Assembly (NCBI GenBank): GCA_902802045.1
Contig: CADCKQ010000001.1
Coordinates: 436,759 to 500,758, forward strand
Direction: 5' to 3'
Length of the DNA stretch: 64,000 nt
Source of the DNA: Oscillospiraceae bacterium
Lineage (GTDB): Bacteria > Bacillota > Clostridia > Oscillospirales > Oscillospiraceae
The notes under the pieces are model-generated. The model was not told the origin of the DNA, searched no databases, and was given only the letters and a program-made list of their open reading frames with translations. Each line of letters starts with the position of its first letter. The first letter of the stretch is position 1. The translations under genes and the position numbers were made by a program. Positions 8,404 to 17,537 of the stretch are shown here, in pieces.

Positions 8404-11400
8404 TTATTCATTCCTCCTTTCTCTGCGCCTCATCCTGAAGCCGTACATCAAAGCGCCTGCCATAAGCGCAAGGCCGCTCAATGTATAAATGTGTGTTCCG
8501 ATTCCGCCTGTCATCGGAAGTTCAACTCCTGCGGTGTTGGTAATAACAACAACATAGTTGTCATTAGCATCAACCTCTGCCTCCTGAGAAGCACCTGCAT
8601 TGTTGTCAGTCTGGATCCAGTACACTCTGTCTTTTTCAACATGAAGTTCGACTGTTCCCGTCATCAGATTGTACCCGGCAGGAGCCTTAGTCTCTGTGAT
8701 CGTATATGTACCTACGGGAAGGTTCTGAATTTCAATCTCACCGGACATCGCATAGAAGGTTCCGTCTGTGGACACTAGCGTGTAGGTATTCGTTCCGTCT
8801 GTCATTGTGAACTCTGCACCCGAAAGAACGGTGTCCGTATGATCCACATCCACCTTCTTGAAGCCTACCGGTTGCTCGTTTCTGGTGTTGGTATATGTTA
8901 TTTCTATGTTGCCGGTAACAGTATATTCGGCGCCGTTTTCGGTGCTCGTTGTTGTTTTTGTACCATCATCATCTGTTACTGTGCATGATACAGAAGGGGT
9001 AAATGCCGCAGCATCTCCGCTTATATCTTCTGTAAGCGTAAACGCTGTACCGTATTCAACATTTTTAAAAATCTTTGTCCCGTTATCTCCCAGAACAAAG
9101 CTTGTTTCCGGTAGATTTGTATCTGAGAACGAGAATGTTAAATTGGTCTTATCTTCTTCTGTCCCTTCAATGATTTTGACGATCTTTACCTGATATGTTT
9201 TTACTTGCCAGATTGCATACATCGTATCGATCGGGTCGTTTTCATCTGCGGCAATTGCTGTTGCTTCTACCCAGTTTCCTTCGACTTTGGCATAGTATTT
9301 ATTATTTTCATATTTTAGGAACAGCTGATCAATTGTCGCATCTGCCGATTTTGCCCAGCCCAGGAACTTATATCCGCGATAATCATATACACCTGCCGGA
9401 ACAATCGGCTCATCTTCATTTAGAGGAATATCAGAATAAGTTATTGTTTTTTCATTCTGATCGTAATCAACACTTGCATGCAGTATATGATAAACATCTC
9501 CATCCCGAAGAACTATCGAATCAACAAGATCCGTATCAACAGTCAGTTCAACACCGGAAGGTATTGGCACCGCCTCAGTCCCAGCGGAATCAAGCGCCAC
9601 TGTATTCGGCATCCACGTCAGATTTGAAACTGTAACAGGAACATTTTCGATCTTTGTATAGACAGGGCGTATATATACTGTCTTTTCGTCGCCTTCAGCT
9701 GAAGCCAGTTCCGCCATTACTTTAAAAACGTCGCCGGGATCACATACATTACCGTTATAATACCAGCCGGTGAAAATATAACCGTTTGGAGGATCTATCC
9801 TGCTAAGAAATGCAGTATCGGAGTTGTCTGCATAACTGTTATCGTCCGTAGGCGCTGTCTCTCCTTGCTTTCCAGGTACAACATTTTCTGTGTTTACCGA
9901 CCCGTCAGCTAAACCTTCATAACCGTCTACCAGATATTTTACGGAATATTCGCCTGTTCTGCGCCAAACAGCTCTGATCGTAATCGGTTCAGTAATCTGT
10001 GTGCCAAAGTTATATACTCCTCCGAGGCTTCCGTCTGCGTTAACCCTGTACCATCCGACAAGGGCATAAGCACCCTTCTCATATATGTATTTTGTTGCCA
10101 TGTCTTCTGTAAGCACATCTTCGACCTGTGCTCCATCCAGCTCATAACTTCCTGTTTCAGGATTATATGTATAATGGTTTGTTGTAGTGACTTCGTCGTA
10201 TGTCGCGCAGCGATCCCATTTGCTGTAGTAATCACTCGCATTATAATCGTCTTCACTGACTACAGAGTAGGGGTGATAATGGTAATAGAAGGTTCCGCTC
10301 GGATCTTCAATATAATCTCTTGTGATATCTCCGTATTCTTCAATGGTTTGTCCGTAACTCAGCCAGAAGAACGTGGATTCACCCGTACTGAGCTGACCAC
10401 CGTTCGGATCGACTTCTACACGATACCAGATTTCCTCCCATCCGGCATATACAGGAACATTCGACGCAGGCATCTTTTCTGAAAAATCAAACGGCTCTGT
10501 GCAGGCAGAATCCTTAAACCATCCTTTGAATTTATAGCCGGGTAACGATGATTCGGGTTCTGTCGACGGTTCATAAGAACTTAATGATTCTTCAAATTGA
10601 ACGCTCTCGGTTCCCAATGAGTCGTTCGTCTTGGAATCAATAAACTCAAGAGAATATGAATTTCTGTTGTAATAAAGATAATTGATATTACCATTGCCTA
10701 TACTTGCTTGATTATTATTCCCGAATGCCGGCTGGGCCCAGTTGTGATTGCGCTCATATCCTTCAATCGGATGATATTCTTCTTCATAAGTAAGGAAATT
10801 AAAGTTATGTTGGATTGTCTTATACAGTTTATAAGTTTTATTATTAAAAGTTCTTGTTGTAAGACCGGTAATATCTTCTCCTTTTATAATCTCTACATAG
10901 TAGTAAATCGTCTTTGCAGTTCCTCTATATGTCCCGGTGAATGTTACATTTGCCGCCGGCATGACCTCAACGGTCTGCAAAACATAATCGTATACTTGGG
11001 GATTGCCGGTATCGCTCCACTGATAACCATTATAAGATGTCCCATCCGTCTCACTCGTTATTGGGAAATAACTGCTTACCGGCTGCTCATATAGAGCAGT
11101 AATACGCCTTATAATGTGATTCTGTGTATTTTGATATTTATATCTGGTTCCGAGATACGGCTCACCATTAAGCTCCCAGCTGTATTCCGTTACTGTCCTG
11201 CTGCGCCAATAAAGCTGATAATACTGATAGTATCCAATTATAAATATGCCTCTCCGGCGATAATATGTCTTGCTTGTATCATATGGTCTTGTAGCCGCAG
11301 TCCCGTTCTGATCAGAAAATACATCACCGGTAAATTCATTGTTGCCATTCTGATTCTCTGATAAGAAGTATTCCGTGGATGTGTGGGTAACTCTTGTCAA

Positions 11401-14247
11401 TTGGACATATTCCCCATCGACATATGCATACTGGGTTCCATTATCATCGTTGGAAATCACATAATCCTGATAATAATTACCGCTTACCGTAAATGCCAGT
11501 GTATAGATATTTCTGTCATAATAAACGTTAATTACAGAAGTTCCATCAGCCTCAACCGTTACTGAGCTTGTACTCAAATTGGTGTTCAGCGAAAAACCTT
11601 CTTTTTCAAAACTTGATGTATCTACATCATTAAGACTGATAATATCGCCTTTTGTTACTGTATGCTCTATTGCCTCGCCAAAATCATAATTCTTTTCTGA
11701 ATCAGCGGCATTAACGTCATCAGTTACCTTCTGATACCAGTAGACAACTGTATATTTTGCAGACGCATCTCTCCAATGAGCATAAATCGTTACATCTTCT
11801 GTTAATTCCTGATTGAAATTGAATACAGTCCCGGCTTCAGGATCTTCGCCTTGCTCTGTTGTGTACCAATCGATGAACTCATAACCGGTCCACTTCATGG
11901 CCGCATCAGCCGGTCTCTTATCCGAAGCAGTCTGTCCGTTCAGGACATATGCTGGCGCGACATAAGTTGCTCCGCTGCCTGCAGGCGCACTGTAGAAAGT
12001 GATCCAGTGGGCAGCTTTATAAACCGGATAATAACTCTTATTTTCCGTCAGAGTAACATTTGTATCTTCAATTGCAATACGTTCATCGTCGTTAGCTCCG
12101 GCAGATTCATTCCAGCCGATGAAAGCAAGATTTGCCTCTGGGGCTGCAACGCGCTGTAAGCTTAAATCATAGCTTACCTCGCCGTTTTCATCTTTTTCCA
12201 TCTGAATTCTTTGAAGAACTACATGTCCTGCGGAATCTTCATAGAAAGTAATATAAATGACATCTGCAATTTTAGCTTTTACAGTATATTCCGCTGTCTG
12301 CCCGGGGACATCTGTCGAATCAAAAGATATTTCATTTCCTTCCCCGAACAGCACTTTTTCTCCATATTCTCCGGTCTCTTCATCATACAGATACCAGCCG
12401 TCAAATGTCTGCTGATTAGTGAACGAAGGGATACCGACTTCCTCCAGATATTCCCCGTCCTTAATTGTCTGGCTGGTAACGCTTGCGCCTGCAGCATTTT
12501 CAAATATATATGGAGTATTGTCGGCATTGAGGAAATTATACTGTCTTCTGGCGACTGTATTGCTTCCTACAATTGCATAAACAGAGAAGTCTTTAGAGAC
12601 GAAAGTTATTTCCTTGGAGTCTTCTGCCGGTGTTGTATCAAGGGTTCCGGCAGGGCCCTTATCCGGTACGTGAACGATCTGGAGGTCAGAGGCTTCGCGT
12701 ATAAAGTCGGAACTGAGCTTTACCTGAACGGGGAGTATCGGCTCGATCTCCTTGCCGTCATTCCAGAAGCTTATATCTACGGCAACGATATTCTTTACTT
12801 CGCCTTCGACCGCTCCCTTGGCCATATTGAGTATAGTCTCGTCATTAACCGGCAGGACCAGCATCTCGGTTCCCTCGGGGAGGGCGCCGGCCGGTGCCTG
12901 TACACAGACGGATATTCCGTTGGCTTCGCCGGTGAATGGGACAAAGTCTGCTTCCGTCTTCGGGTTATGGAGGTCTATACGGACCTTTTCGTTTTCATTT
13001 TTAAGAATAAGGGTTGCCTTGTCGAAGGCGGTGACTGCAGTGAGCAGCTGTTCCTCGCCAAGCTTCTTCAGGCCGAAGAGGCCTGTCTTTATCTGTTCGT
13101 CGCGCTTATCCAGATATACGAGTCCCGCGGGCTCGACCGAGATCTCCGCGTACTCTCCTTTGAGTTTTGCTCCGGAGAGCTTGAGTATATTCGAAAGATA
13201 TGCCGAGGGGTCTTCAAAGGTAAAACTGTATTCGGAAGTTTCGGCTTCTTCCTCAACAACAGCGGGGGCTTCTGTCGGGACCGGTGTCCCGGCAGGTGCT
13301 TCCGTAGGCACGGGTGTTGCTTCGGGTACGGGATCGGCTGTCGGTTCCGGAGTTACTTCAGGTGTTGGTTCGGCTGTCGGCTCCGGTGTTACTTCAGGCG
13401 TAGGTTCTGCTGTCGCTTCCGGGGTCAGCTCCGGGGCAGGTGCTACTTTATAAACAAGCGCTGTACGTCCTAGAACGTCTGCAGTAAAGCTTATGACATC
13501 GTCCTCTCCCAGGACGATCTCTTTAACTGCAGCATTGCCGGCGGAGAACACATATACATGAGGATCGTTGGCGGCAGAAACGCCGTTAATTCTCAGGCGC
13601 ACGCTGACCGGCCCGCTTAACGTGACCTGTGTGTCAGCATGTGAAACCTGAGGCATAAAGAACCAGGCGCGCGTTCCTTCGGCGCTGAGATCGACTCCCG
13701 CCGCGCCGAGAGCAGTGCGCTCTGCTTCCGTATCTTTATCTTCAAGCGTCGCTACCTTGAGCACGAGTTCTTCCGGTGTTCCGGCAGGAGCTTTGCCTTC
13801 AACGAAAACAGAACCGTTCTCAATTTCACAGAATACGCTGCGGACTACCGGCTCCTGAACAGGAGCTTTTAAAGGCTCGGCTTCAGGCAGGGGTGTCGAT
13901 TCCGGTTCCGTCTCTCTTGCATAGCAGGCGTCTGTATGGATATGTTCATTTTTACCGCAGATGAGCTTTTGTTCGACCTTCCAGCACTCCTCCGTGTGAA
14001 CATGATCTTCAGCAGTATTCTCACACACAAGAGTACGAACAATTTCATAGCAATCCTCTGTATGGGTATGCTCCTCCAGGGCGCAGACGGGTTTTGCTTC
14101 CATCGTAATGGCCGGAAGGATCAGCGCGTAGGTAACGCAGAACACGACAACAGCGGCCATAGATGTGACCACTTTACGCCAGTTGCGTTTCCTTCTGTTG
14201 CTCCTGAAGAACTGTGCAATTTGTGTCGAAGTCCGTTGTTCCTTCAT
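8404..14247 (-). CDS. Giant LPMTG surface adhesin with InlB B-type repeats (pilus tip candidate)
   Basis: This 1947-residue secreted protein begins with a charged head, then a hydrophobic export segment (VVTSMAAVVVFCVTYALILPAIT). Three C-x4/6-HxHTxxC units follow (residues 55-108), then a domain shared with the VWA adhesin at 18-23 kb. A long PEPTAEPTPEVT linker (about 270-330) comes next, then about six to seven InlB B-type repeats (GWYxx...F..xxxx..xIxAxW; for example FKGWFKDSACTEPFDFSEKM and VWRRTGEYSVKYLVDGYEG). The protein ends with one SpaA/CnaB domain (TYTITETKAPAGYNL), LPMTG (1910-1914), a membrane helix and RMRRRERRNE. It has no VWA domain. As first LPxTG gene of the operon it is probably the tip or largest adhesin. 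ATG 14245-14247 follows GAGGGTG. The central repeats look more AT-rich than neighbouring genes, hinting at separate ancestry. Confidence 0.9.
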   Translation of the reverse strand: MKEQRTSTQIAQFFRSNRRKRNWRKVVTSMAAVVVFCVTYALILPAITMEAKPVCALEEHTHTEDCYEIVRTLVCENTAEDHVHTEECWKVEQKLICGKNEHIHTDACYARETEPESTPLPEAEPLKAPVQEPVVRSVFCEIENGSVFVEGKAPAGTPEELVLKVATLEDKDTEAERTALGAAGVDLSAEGTRAWFFMPQVSHADTQVTLSGPVSVRLRINGVSAANDPHVYVFSAGNAAVKEIVLGEDDVISFTADVLGRTALVYKVAPAPELTPEATAEPTPEVTPEPTAEPTPEVTPEPTADPVPEATPVPTEAPAGTPVPTEAPAVVEEEAETSEYSFTFEDPSAYLSNILKLSGAKLKGEYAEISVEPAGLVYLDKRDEQIKTGLFGLKKLGEEQLLTAVTAFDKATLILKNENEKVRIDLHNPKTEADFVPFTGEANGISVCVQAPAGALPEGTEMLVLPVNDETILNMAKGAVEGEVKNIVAVDISFWNDGKEIEPILPVQVKLSSDFIREASDLQIVHVPDKGPAGTLDTTPAEDSKEITFVSKDFSVYAIVGSNTVARRQYNFLNADNTPYIFENAAGASVTSQTIKDGEYLEEVGIPSFTNQQTFDGWYLYDEETGEYGEKVLFGEGNEISFDSTDVPGQTAEYTVKAKIADVIYITFYEDSAGHVVLQRIQMEKDENGEVSYDLSLQRVAAPEANLAFIGWNESAGANDDERIAIEDTNVTLTENKSYYPVYKAAHWITFYSAPAGSGATYVAPAYVLNGQTASDKRPADAAMKWTGYEFIDWYTTEQGEDPEAGTVFNFNQELTEDVTIYAHWRDASAKYTVVYWYQKVTDDVNAADSEKNYDFGEAIEHTVTKGDIISLNDVDTSSFEKEGFSLNTNLSTSSVTVEADGTSVINVYYDRNIYTLAFTVSGNYYQDYVISNDDNGTQYAYVDGEYVQLTRVTHTSTEYFLSENQNGNNEFTGDVFSDQNGTAATRPYDTSKTYYRRRGIFIIGYYQYYQLYWRSRTVTEYSWELNGEPYLGTRYKYQNTQNHIIRRITALYEQPVSSYFPITSETDGTSYNGYQWSDTGNPQVYDYVLQTVEVMPAANVTFTGTYRGTAKTIYYYVEIIKGEDITGLTTRTFNNKTYKLYKTIQHNFNFLTYEEEYHPIEGYERNHNWAQPAFGNNNQASIGNGNINYLYYNRNSYSLEFIDSKTNDSLGTESVQFEESLSSYEPSTEPESSLPGYKFKGWFKDSACTEPFDFSEKMPASNVPVYAGWEEIWYRVEVDPNGGQLSTGESTFFWLSYGQTIEEYGDITRDYIEDPSGTFYYHYHPYSVVSEDDYNASDYYSKWDRCATYDEVTTTNHYTYNPETGSYELDGAQVEDVLTEDMATKYIYEKGAYALVGWYRVNADGSLGGVYNFGTQITEPITIRAVWRRTGEYSVKYLVDGYEGLADGSVNTENVVPGKQGETAPTDDNSYADNSDTAFLSRIDPPNGYIFTGWYYNGNVCDPGDVFKVMAELASAEGDEKTVYIRPVYTKIENVPVTVSNLTWMPNTVALDSAGTEAVPIPSGVELTVDTDLVDSIVLRDGDVYHILHASVDYDQNEKTITYSDIPLNEDEPIVPAGVYDYRGYKFLGWAKSADATIDQLFLKYENNKYYAKVEGNWVEATAIAADENDPIDTMYAIWQVKTYQVKIVKIIEGTEEDKTNLTFSFSDTNLPETSFVLGDNGTKIFKNVEYGTAFTLTEDISGDAAAFTPSVSCTVTDDDGTKTTTSTENGAEYTVTGNIEITYTNTRNEQPVGFKKVDVDHTDTVLSGAEFTMTDGTNTYTLVSTDGTFYAMSGEIEIQNLPVGTYTITETKAPAGYNLMTGTVELHVEKDRVYWIQTDNNAGASQEAEVDANDNYVVVITNTAGVELPMTGGIGTHIYTLSGLALMAGALMYGFRMRRRERRNE

Positions 14248-14340
14248 TGGACACCCTCACATTTCGAACGTGATTTTGCTGTGAAATTCATTATATTTAA
14301 TAATGTAGAAAATATCTGTTTGATCAATTCGGCAGTAAGT

Positions 14341-14949
14341 CTATTCTAGTATGTTTACTTTCCCGATCTCGCTCAGCGGCCAGACCCGGAAGATTATCTT
14401 TCCTGCCACATCCTCCATGAGGACAGCTCCTACCGAAGAGCTCCGGCTGTCCACCGAGGTGAGTCTGTGATCTCCCATTACGAAAACCGATTCGTCGGGC
14501 ACCTGATAAGGGAGGTCTATATCGCACTCGCCAAAAGCCTTTTCCCTGACATAGGGCTCGTTGAGAAGATTACCGTCTACATATACGTTTCCGTCTTTAT
14601 CTATATCCACCCACTGGTGTTCGGTGGCAATGACCCTCTTTACCAGGAGCTTGCTTCCAAAATAGACTCCGACGACATCTCCCTGCTTTACGCCGTTGTT
14701 CTTGACAGAAACGACTATCTCGCCTTCGTTTAACGTGGGAGTCATCGAGGATCCGTATATTCTCAGTACCGGCAAAAACAGGACTGCGACCAGTACCGCG
14801 AATGCCGCGACAACTACCAGGGTATAGACCGTGCTTTTAAGGACTCTGCCGTATCTGGAGCGGTACCTCACTCTTTTGAGTTCCTGCTCCAGGGCCTCAG
14901 GCTCGGGAAGCTCTGTATTTCTGGGCTTTTTGCTGCTGCTTTTAGTCAT
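14341..14949 (-). CDS. lepB: Signal peptidase I (pilus-operon copy)
   Basis: This membrane serine protease of about 202 residues removes Sec signal peptides. One N-terminal membrane segment (about 40-62) precedes the catalytic serine (Ser68 in YGSSMTPTL) and general-base lysine (Lys104 in LLVKRVIA). Box E appears as VMGDHRLTSVDSRSSSVG, with His where Asn is common (GDN). Dedicated signal peptidases (SipA-like) are frequent in Gram-positive pilus operons and can be required for pilin export or assembly. The start is uncertain: ATG 14947-14949 gives MTKSSSKKPRN and overlaps the upstream stop, while an in-frame ATG at 14973 adds 8 residues; neither has a strong ribosome site. Confidence 0.9.
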   Translation of the reverse strand: MTKSSSKKPRNTELPEPEALEQELKRVRYRSRYGRVLKSTVYTLVVVAAFAVLVAVLFLPVLRIYGSSMTPTLNEGEIVVSVKNNGVKQGDVVGVYFGSKLLVKRVIATEHQWVDIDKDGNVYVDGNLLNEPYVREKAFGECDIDLPYQVPDESVFVMGDHRLTSVDSRSSSVGAVLMEDVAGKIIFRVWPLSEIGKVNILE

Positions 14950-15256
14950 TTTTCTTGCCGGAAAGCTCCTCATCAGGGGGTAATTTGTGACCCTGTTTCT
15001 CGGCTTGCTGCCGGATCAGTTTCTTTACGTTGTAAAGATAAAGATGTGCCGCGTCGTCTGCCGCTTTGAAGACCCCGGACAGTTCAAGAGCAGCTTCTGA
15101 AAGGCTCCCTGCTTTCTCTATGCGTATTTCCCGGTCTTCAAGCTTTGCTTTTGTCTCTTCGAGCTCTTCCTCGAGTTCTCTGATCCTCCGGCTCTGGGTG
15201 AGCAGCACTTCCAGAAGCTCCGCTCTGGTCATCCTCTTTAAATCTTTGCTGTTCAT
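14942..15256 (-). CDS. Small coiled-coil protein, first gene of the pilus operon
   Basis: This protein of about 104 residues has no signal peptide. It begins MNSKDLKRMTRAELLEVLLTQ, followed by a strongly charged coiled coil with heptads (SRRIRELEEELEETKAKLED, about 22-50), an amphipathic helix with AALELSGVFKAADDAAH, and a basic/acidic tail ending in SGKKND. The start at 15254-15256 has GGAGG 4-5 nt upstream; an upstream in-frame start lacks a site. Its stop overlaps the signal peptidase start, so the two are coupled. I do not recognise a named family. Related short proteins of gut Clostridia are sometimes mislabelled as SbcC-like because of the coiled coil. A cytoplasmic adaptor or regulator of surface-protein export is possible but is only inference from position. 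Confidence 0.75.
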   Translation of the reverse strand: MNSKDLKRMTRAELLEVLLTQSRRIRELEEELEETKAKLEDREIRIEKAGSLSEAALELSGVFKAADDAAHLYLYNVKKLIRQQAEKQGHKLPPDEELSGKKND

Positions 15257-15309
15257 CTTACCTCCGGAAACGTGCGATAAAATCAGCCCCATATATTATG
15301 CGACAGTTT

Positions 15310-15338
15310 ATAGTACCAAACCAACAGCATTTTTACAA
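15310..15338 (-). promoter_or_regulatory. Candidate promoter of the pilus operon
   Basis: On the minus strand TTGTAA (15333-15338) and TACTAT (15310-15315) are 17 bp apart, about 55 bp before the coiled-coil gene start. No other good promoter is seen between here and the signal peptidase gene. Confidence 0.5.
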
Positions 15339-15406
15339 GCCCTTTTGCTCTCTTTTTCGTAAAACATCTGAAATTATGTTAACAAAGTTGTGACAATCAT
15401 CACCTA

Positions 15407-15435
15407 TTGCCAATCACTTCATTTTACTATATAAT
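15407..15435 (+). promoter_or_regulatory. Promoter of the class B sortase gene
   Basis: TTGCCA (15407-15412) and TATAAT (15430-15435) are 17 bp apart, followed by AGGAGGT before the ATG at 15472. Just upstream (15371-15386) lies a 16-bp sequence, AAATTATGTTAACAAA, that recurs exactly upstream of the VWA adhesin gene (23566-23581). Confidence 0.65.
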
Positions 15436-15471
15436 TATTATGTTATAATATCCTCACAGGAGGTACCTGCA

Positions 15472-16299
15472 ATGGAAGAAAAAACCGTCAAAAAAACAAA
15501 AGCGCAACGCTGGCGCTTAATCAAAAACATACTGCTTTGTGTTTTCGGGGTTTCTTTCCTGATCACCGGCGTCATGTTCGTAAAAATATACATGAACGGG
15601 CAGAAAGAGGAATCCTCCTTCAAGGCCCTGGCTGAGGCCATACACAATAATCCTGTTTCCGCGGCCCCCGTCAAGACGGATGCCTCGGCGCCTGAATCCG
15701 AAGCGGAATACGCCGTGGATCCGGAGTATTTTAAACCGTATCTCGCCCTGAAGGAACAGAATCCCGATTTCGCCGGATGGCTGAATGTGCCTAACACCAA
15801 TATCGACTACCCGGTAATGCATACTCCGGAGGATCCCGAATTTTACCTGAGACGGGGCTTCGACAAGACCTATTTCGACAGCGGAACACCGTTTATCGGC
15901 GAGAAATGCGATATCGACAGCAGCGCGTTCATCATATACGCGCACCACATGCTGAACGGTTCCATGTTCGCGACTCTCGACAACTATATGGATGAAGCAT
16001 TCTGGAAAGAAAACCCGCAGTTTACTTTTACCACCACAGACGAGATCCGCACCTATGAGATATTTGCTGCGGCAAAGACCGAGATCTATGACCAGTCCTA
16101 TGAAGGGTTCAAGTATTATTACTCGGTCGGCGACATTTCAGAATTTACATATGGCCAGCTCTCGCTCTGGCTCAGGAACAATTCCCTCTATAAGACCGGC
16201 ATCGAGCCCGAGTTCGGAGAGCAGATACTGATCCTCTCCACCTGCAGCTATCACGATGATGACGGAAGATTCATCGTCGCCGCAAGAAGGATCAGCTGA
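15472..16299 (+). CDS. srtB: Class B sortase
   Basis: This 275-residue transpeptidase has an N-terminal membrane anchor (about 18-40) and a linker rich in Ala/Pro/Glu. The class B signature follows: NPDFAGWLNVPNTNIDYPVM (95-115), YLRRGFDKTYFDSGTPFI, catalytic His158 (FIIYAHHM), Cys258 (ILILSTCSYH) and Arg266 (GRFIVAARRI). Class B enzymes usually anchor one or a few neighbouring substrates with non-LPxTG signals, often haem-uptake or surface proteins, and some polymerise pili. The only surface-protein gene beside it is the convergent VWA/CnaB adhesin ending at 16640, whose C-terminus has IPGTD instead of LPxTG. That pairing suggests enzyme and substrate, but it is inference. It has its own promoter and a GGAGG site 8 nt before ATG. 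Confidence 0.92.
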   Translation: MEEKTVKKTKAQRWRLIKNILLCVFGVSFLITGVMFVKIYMNGQKEESSFKALAEAIHNNPVSAAPVKTDASAPESEAEYAVDPEYFKPYLALKEQNPDFAGWLNVPNTNIDYPVMHTPEDPEFYLRRGFDKTYFDSGTPFIGEKCDIDSSAFIIYAHHMLNGSMFATLDNYMDEAFWKENPQFTFTTTDEIRTYEIFAAAKTEIYDQSYEGFKYYYSVGDISEFTYGQLSLWLRNNSLYKTGIEPEFGEQILILSTCSYHDDDGRFIVAARRIS

Positions 16300-16337
16300 T
16301 CCAACCTATCAATTATTCGTTTTATATATGACACCAG

Positions 16338-16368
16338 GGTGACAGGTCCGTTTTTCGGACCTGTCACC
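16338..16368 (+). terminator. Terminator of the class B sortase gene
   Basis: A perfect 13-bp stem GGTGACAGGTCCG / CGGACCTGTCACC with a TTTTT loop is followed by CTTTT. It is built from the same GTGACAGGT unit as the palindromes that follow. Confidence 0.8.
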
Positions 16369-16553
16369 TTTTAAAGTGCTGGTATTACTGAATTGGTGAC
16401 AGGTGACAGGTGATTTTGACGACATACCCTGTGTTGTATAACCGAAAATATATAAATTACGAAGGGTATATGTGCATTTGACCTGTCACCTGTCACCGGG
16501 CATTGAAAACAGGGCGTTTGAGGAGTGACAGGTCACAAATAACGACCTGTCAC
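16338..16553. repeat. GTGACAGGT palindrome array in the srtB/adhesin spacer
   Basis: The 340-bp gene-free stretch 16300-16639 holds eight GTGACAGGT-type units, four in each orientation: the terminator stem (16338-16368); a 17-bp arm of two 7-bp-phased units (16395-16411) with its exact reverse complement at 16481-16497; and a third hairpin (16525-16534 / 16544-16553). The inner 69 nt are AT-rich. No open frame of note is present. The pattern is unlike CRISPR (no spacers) and resembles REP/BIME-type or protein-binding palindromes. Confidence 0.75.
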
Positions 16554-16579
16554 CGGAACTTCGAAACATATATAAAACC

Positions 16580-16606
16580 AAGGGCCCGGGAATTTCCCGG
16601 GCCCTT
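16580..16606. terminator. Terminator of the VWA/CnaB adhesin gene
   Basis: A 12-bp stem AAGGGCCCGGGA / TCCCGGGCCCTT with an ATT loop is flanked by TTTT on the plus side and, read on the minus strand, by GGTTTTATA. It sits 34 bp after the adhesin stop and can act in both directions. Confidence 0.8.
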
Positions 16607-17423
16607 TTGCTGTGTTATTTAGTTTTGATCAATTGCTGATTATTTGGCTTCGTCTTCTTCTTTTTTGCGTTTCTTAACGATCGCATCGATCAGTTCCACT
16701 CCCGCGAAGCCTGCCAGGCATATTGCCGCGCCGATGCCCCACTTGTCGAGGTTCGTGTTGTCATCCGTCCCCGGTATGTGACCCTGCTTCTGATACTGGT
16801 TCTTGATTTCGACTGTCTTGCTTATGCTTGCAGACATGGTTCCGTCACCGTTGTTTGTTACGGTCACCGTCACTGTACCGCTTGCTGCTCCGTCTGTCTT
16901 CCATTCCTTCGGCAGTTTCGTCTCGGTTATCGTGTAGGTATAGGTACCAGGTATCGTAAACTCGATCTCACCAAAGCTTGCTTCTGCAGAGCCCTTCTTG
17001 CTGCCCTCCAACGAGATCTCAACCGTCGTCGTTTCGGGCAGAGGATCGCTGCCTGTCAGTTCGAATGTGAATGTTACCTCACCCTTCGCCGCATTCGTCT
17101 TGCTAATCGTCTTAATAACAGGAACCGGTATTTTTACAGTAGCCTGTGTATTCGTGATAGTGTAGCCGTCTTCAGCTGTGCCTGTAATTTCAGATTTGTA
17201 GACGCCGCTTCCAGTTATGTTCGTCTCTTTTACCGTGTATTCGATCTCGCTTGCTGTACCGCCTTCATACTTATACATCGGCAGATTCTCAAAGGTGTCG
17301 CTCGGATTGCTTGCGGTAAGTTTGACCGACTTGCCTGTGCTTTCTCCGTCTGCAAGCAGGATGACCGTTACTGCTACTCCTTCAGGCCATGTCGTGCTGC
17401 CATCGGCATTCTTCCATGCTTTC

Positions 17424-17537
17424 TCTACAGGTACTTCTGTCGTATCCTGCGTGTTCTTGATCGAAACGCTGCCGTCTTCATTCTCAGTGATCTCTCCGGT
17501 GTAGCCGGTGATCTCTGCTTCTTCTACAGTGTAGACG
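17424..17537 (-). repeat. 114-bp CnaB direct repeat (second copy 17720-17833)
   Basis: 17424-17537 and 17720-17833 match except at one base. Both encode IKNTQDTTEVPV plus the preceding EITGYTGEITENEDGSVS region. The copy at 17720-17833 ends exactly where another repeat (17834-17894) starts. Confidence 0.85.

Noticed and set aside
13270..13440. Short tandem DNA repeats considered as a possible CRISPR or microsatellite
   Set aside because: They encode the PEPTAEPTPEVT linker in frame; no spacer-repeat structure.
12211..13473. 420-codon open frame opposite the giant adhesin
   Set aside because: Antisense shadow; no signal peptide or motif, and the Cys/Gly/Arg-rich end is just the Pro/Thr linker read backwards.
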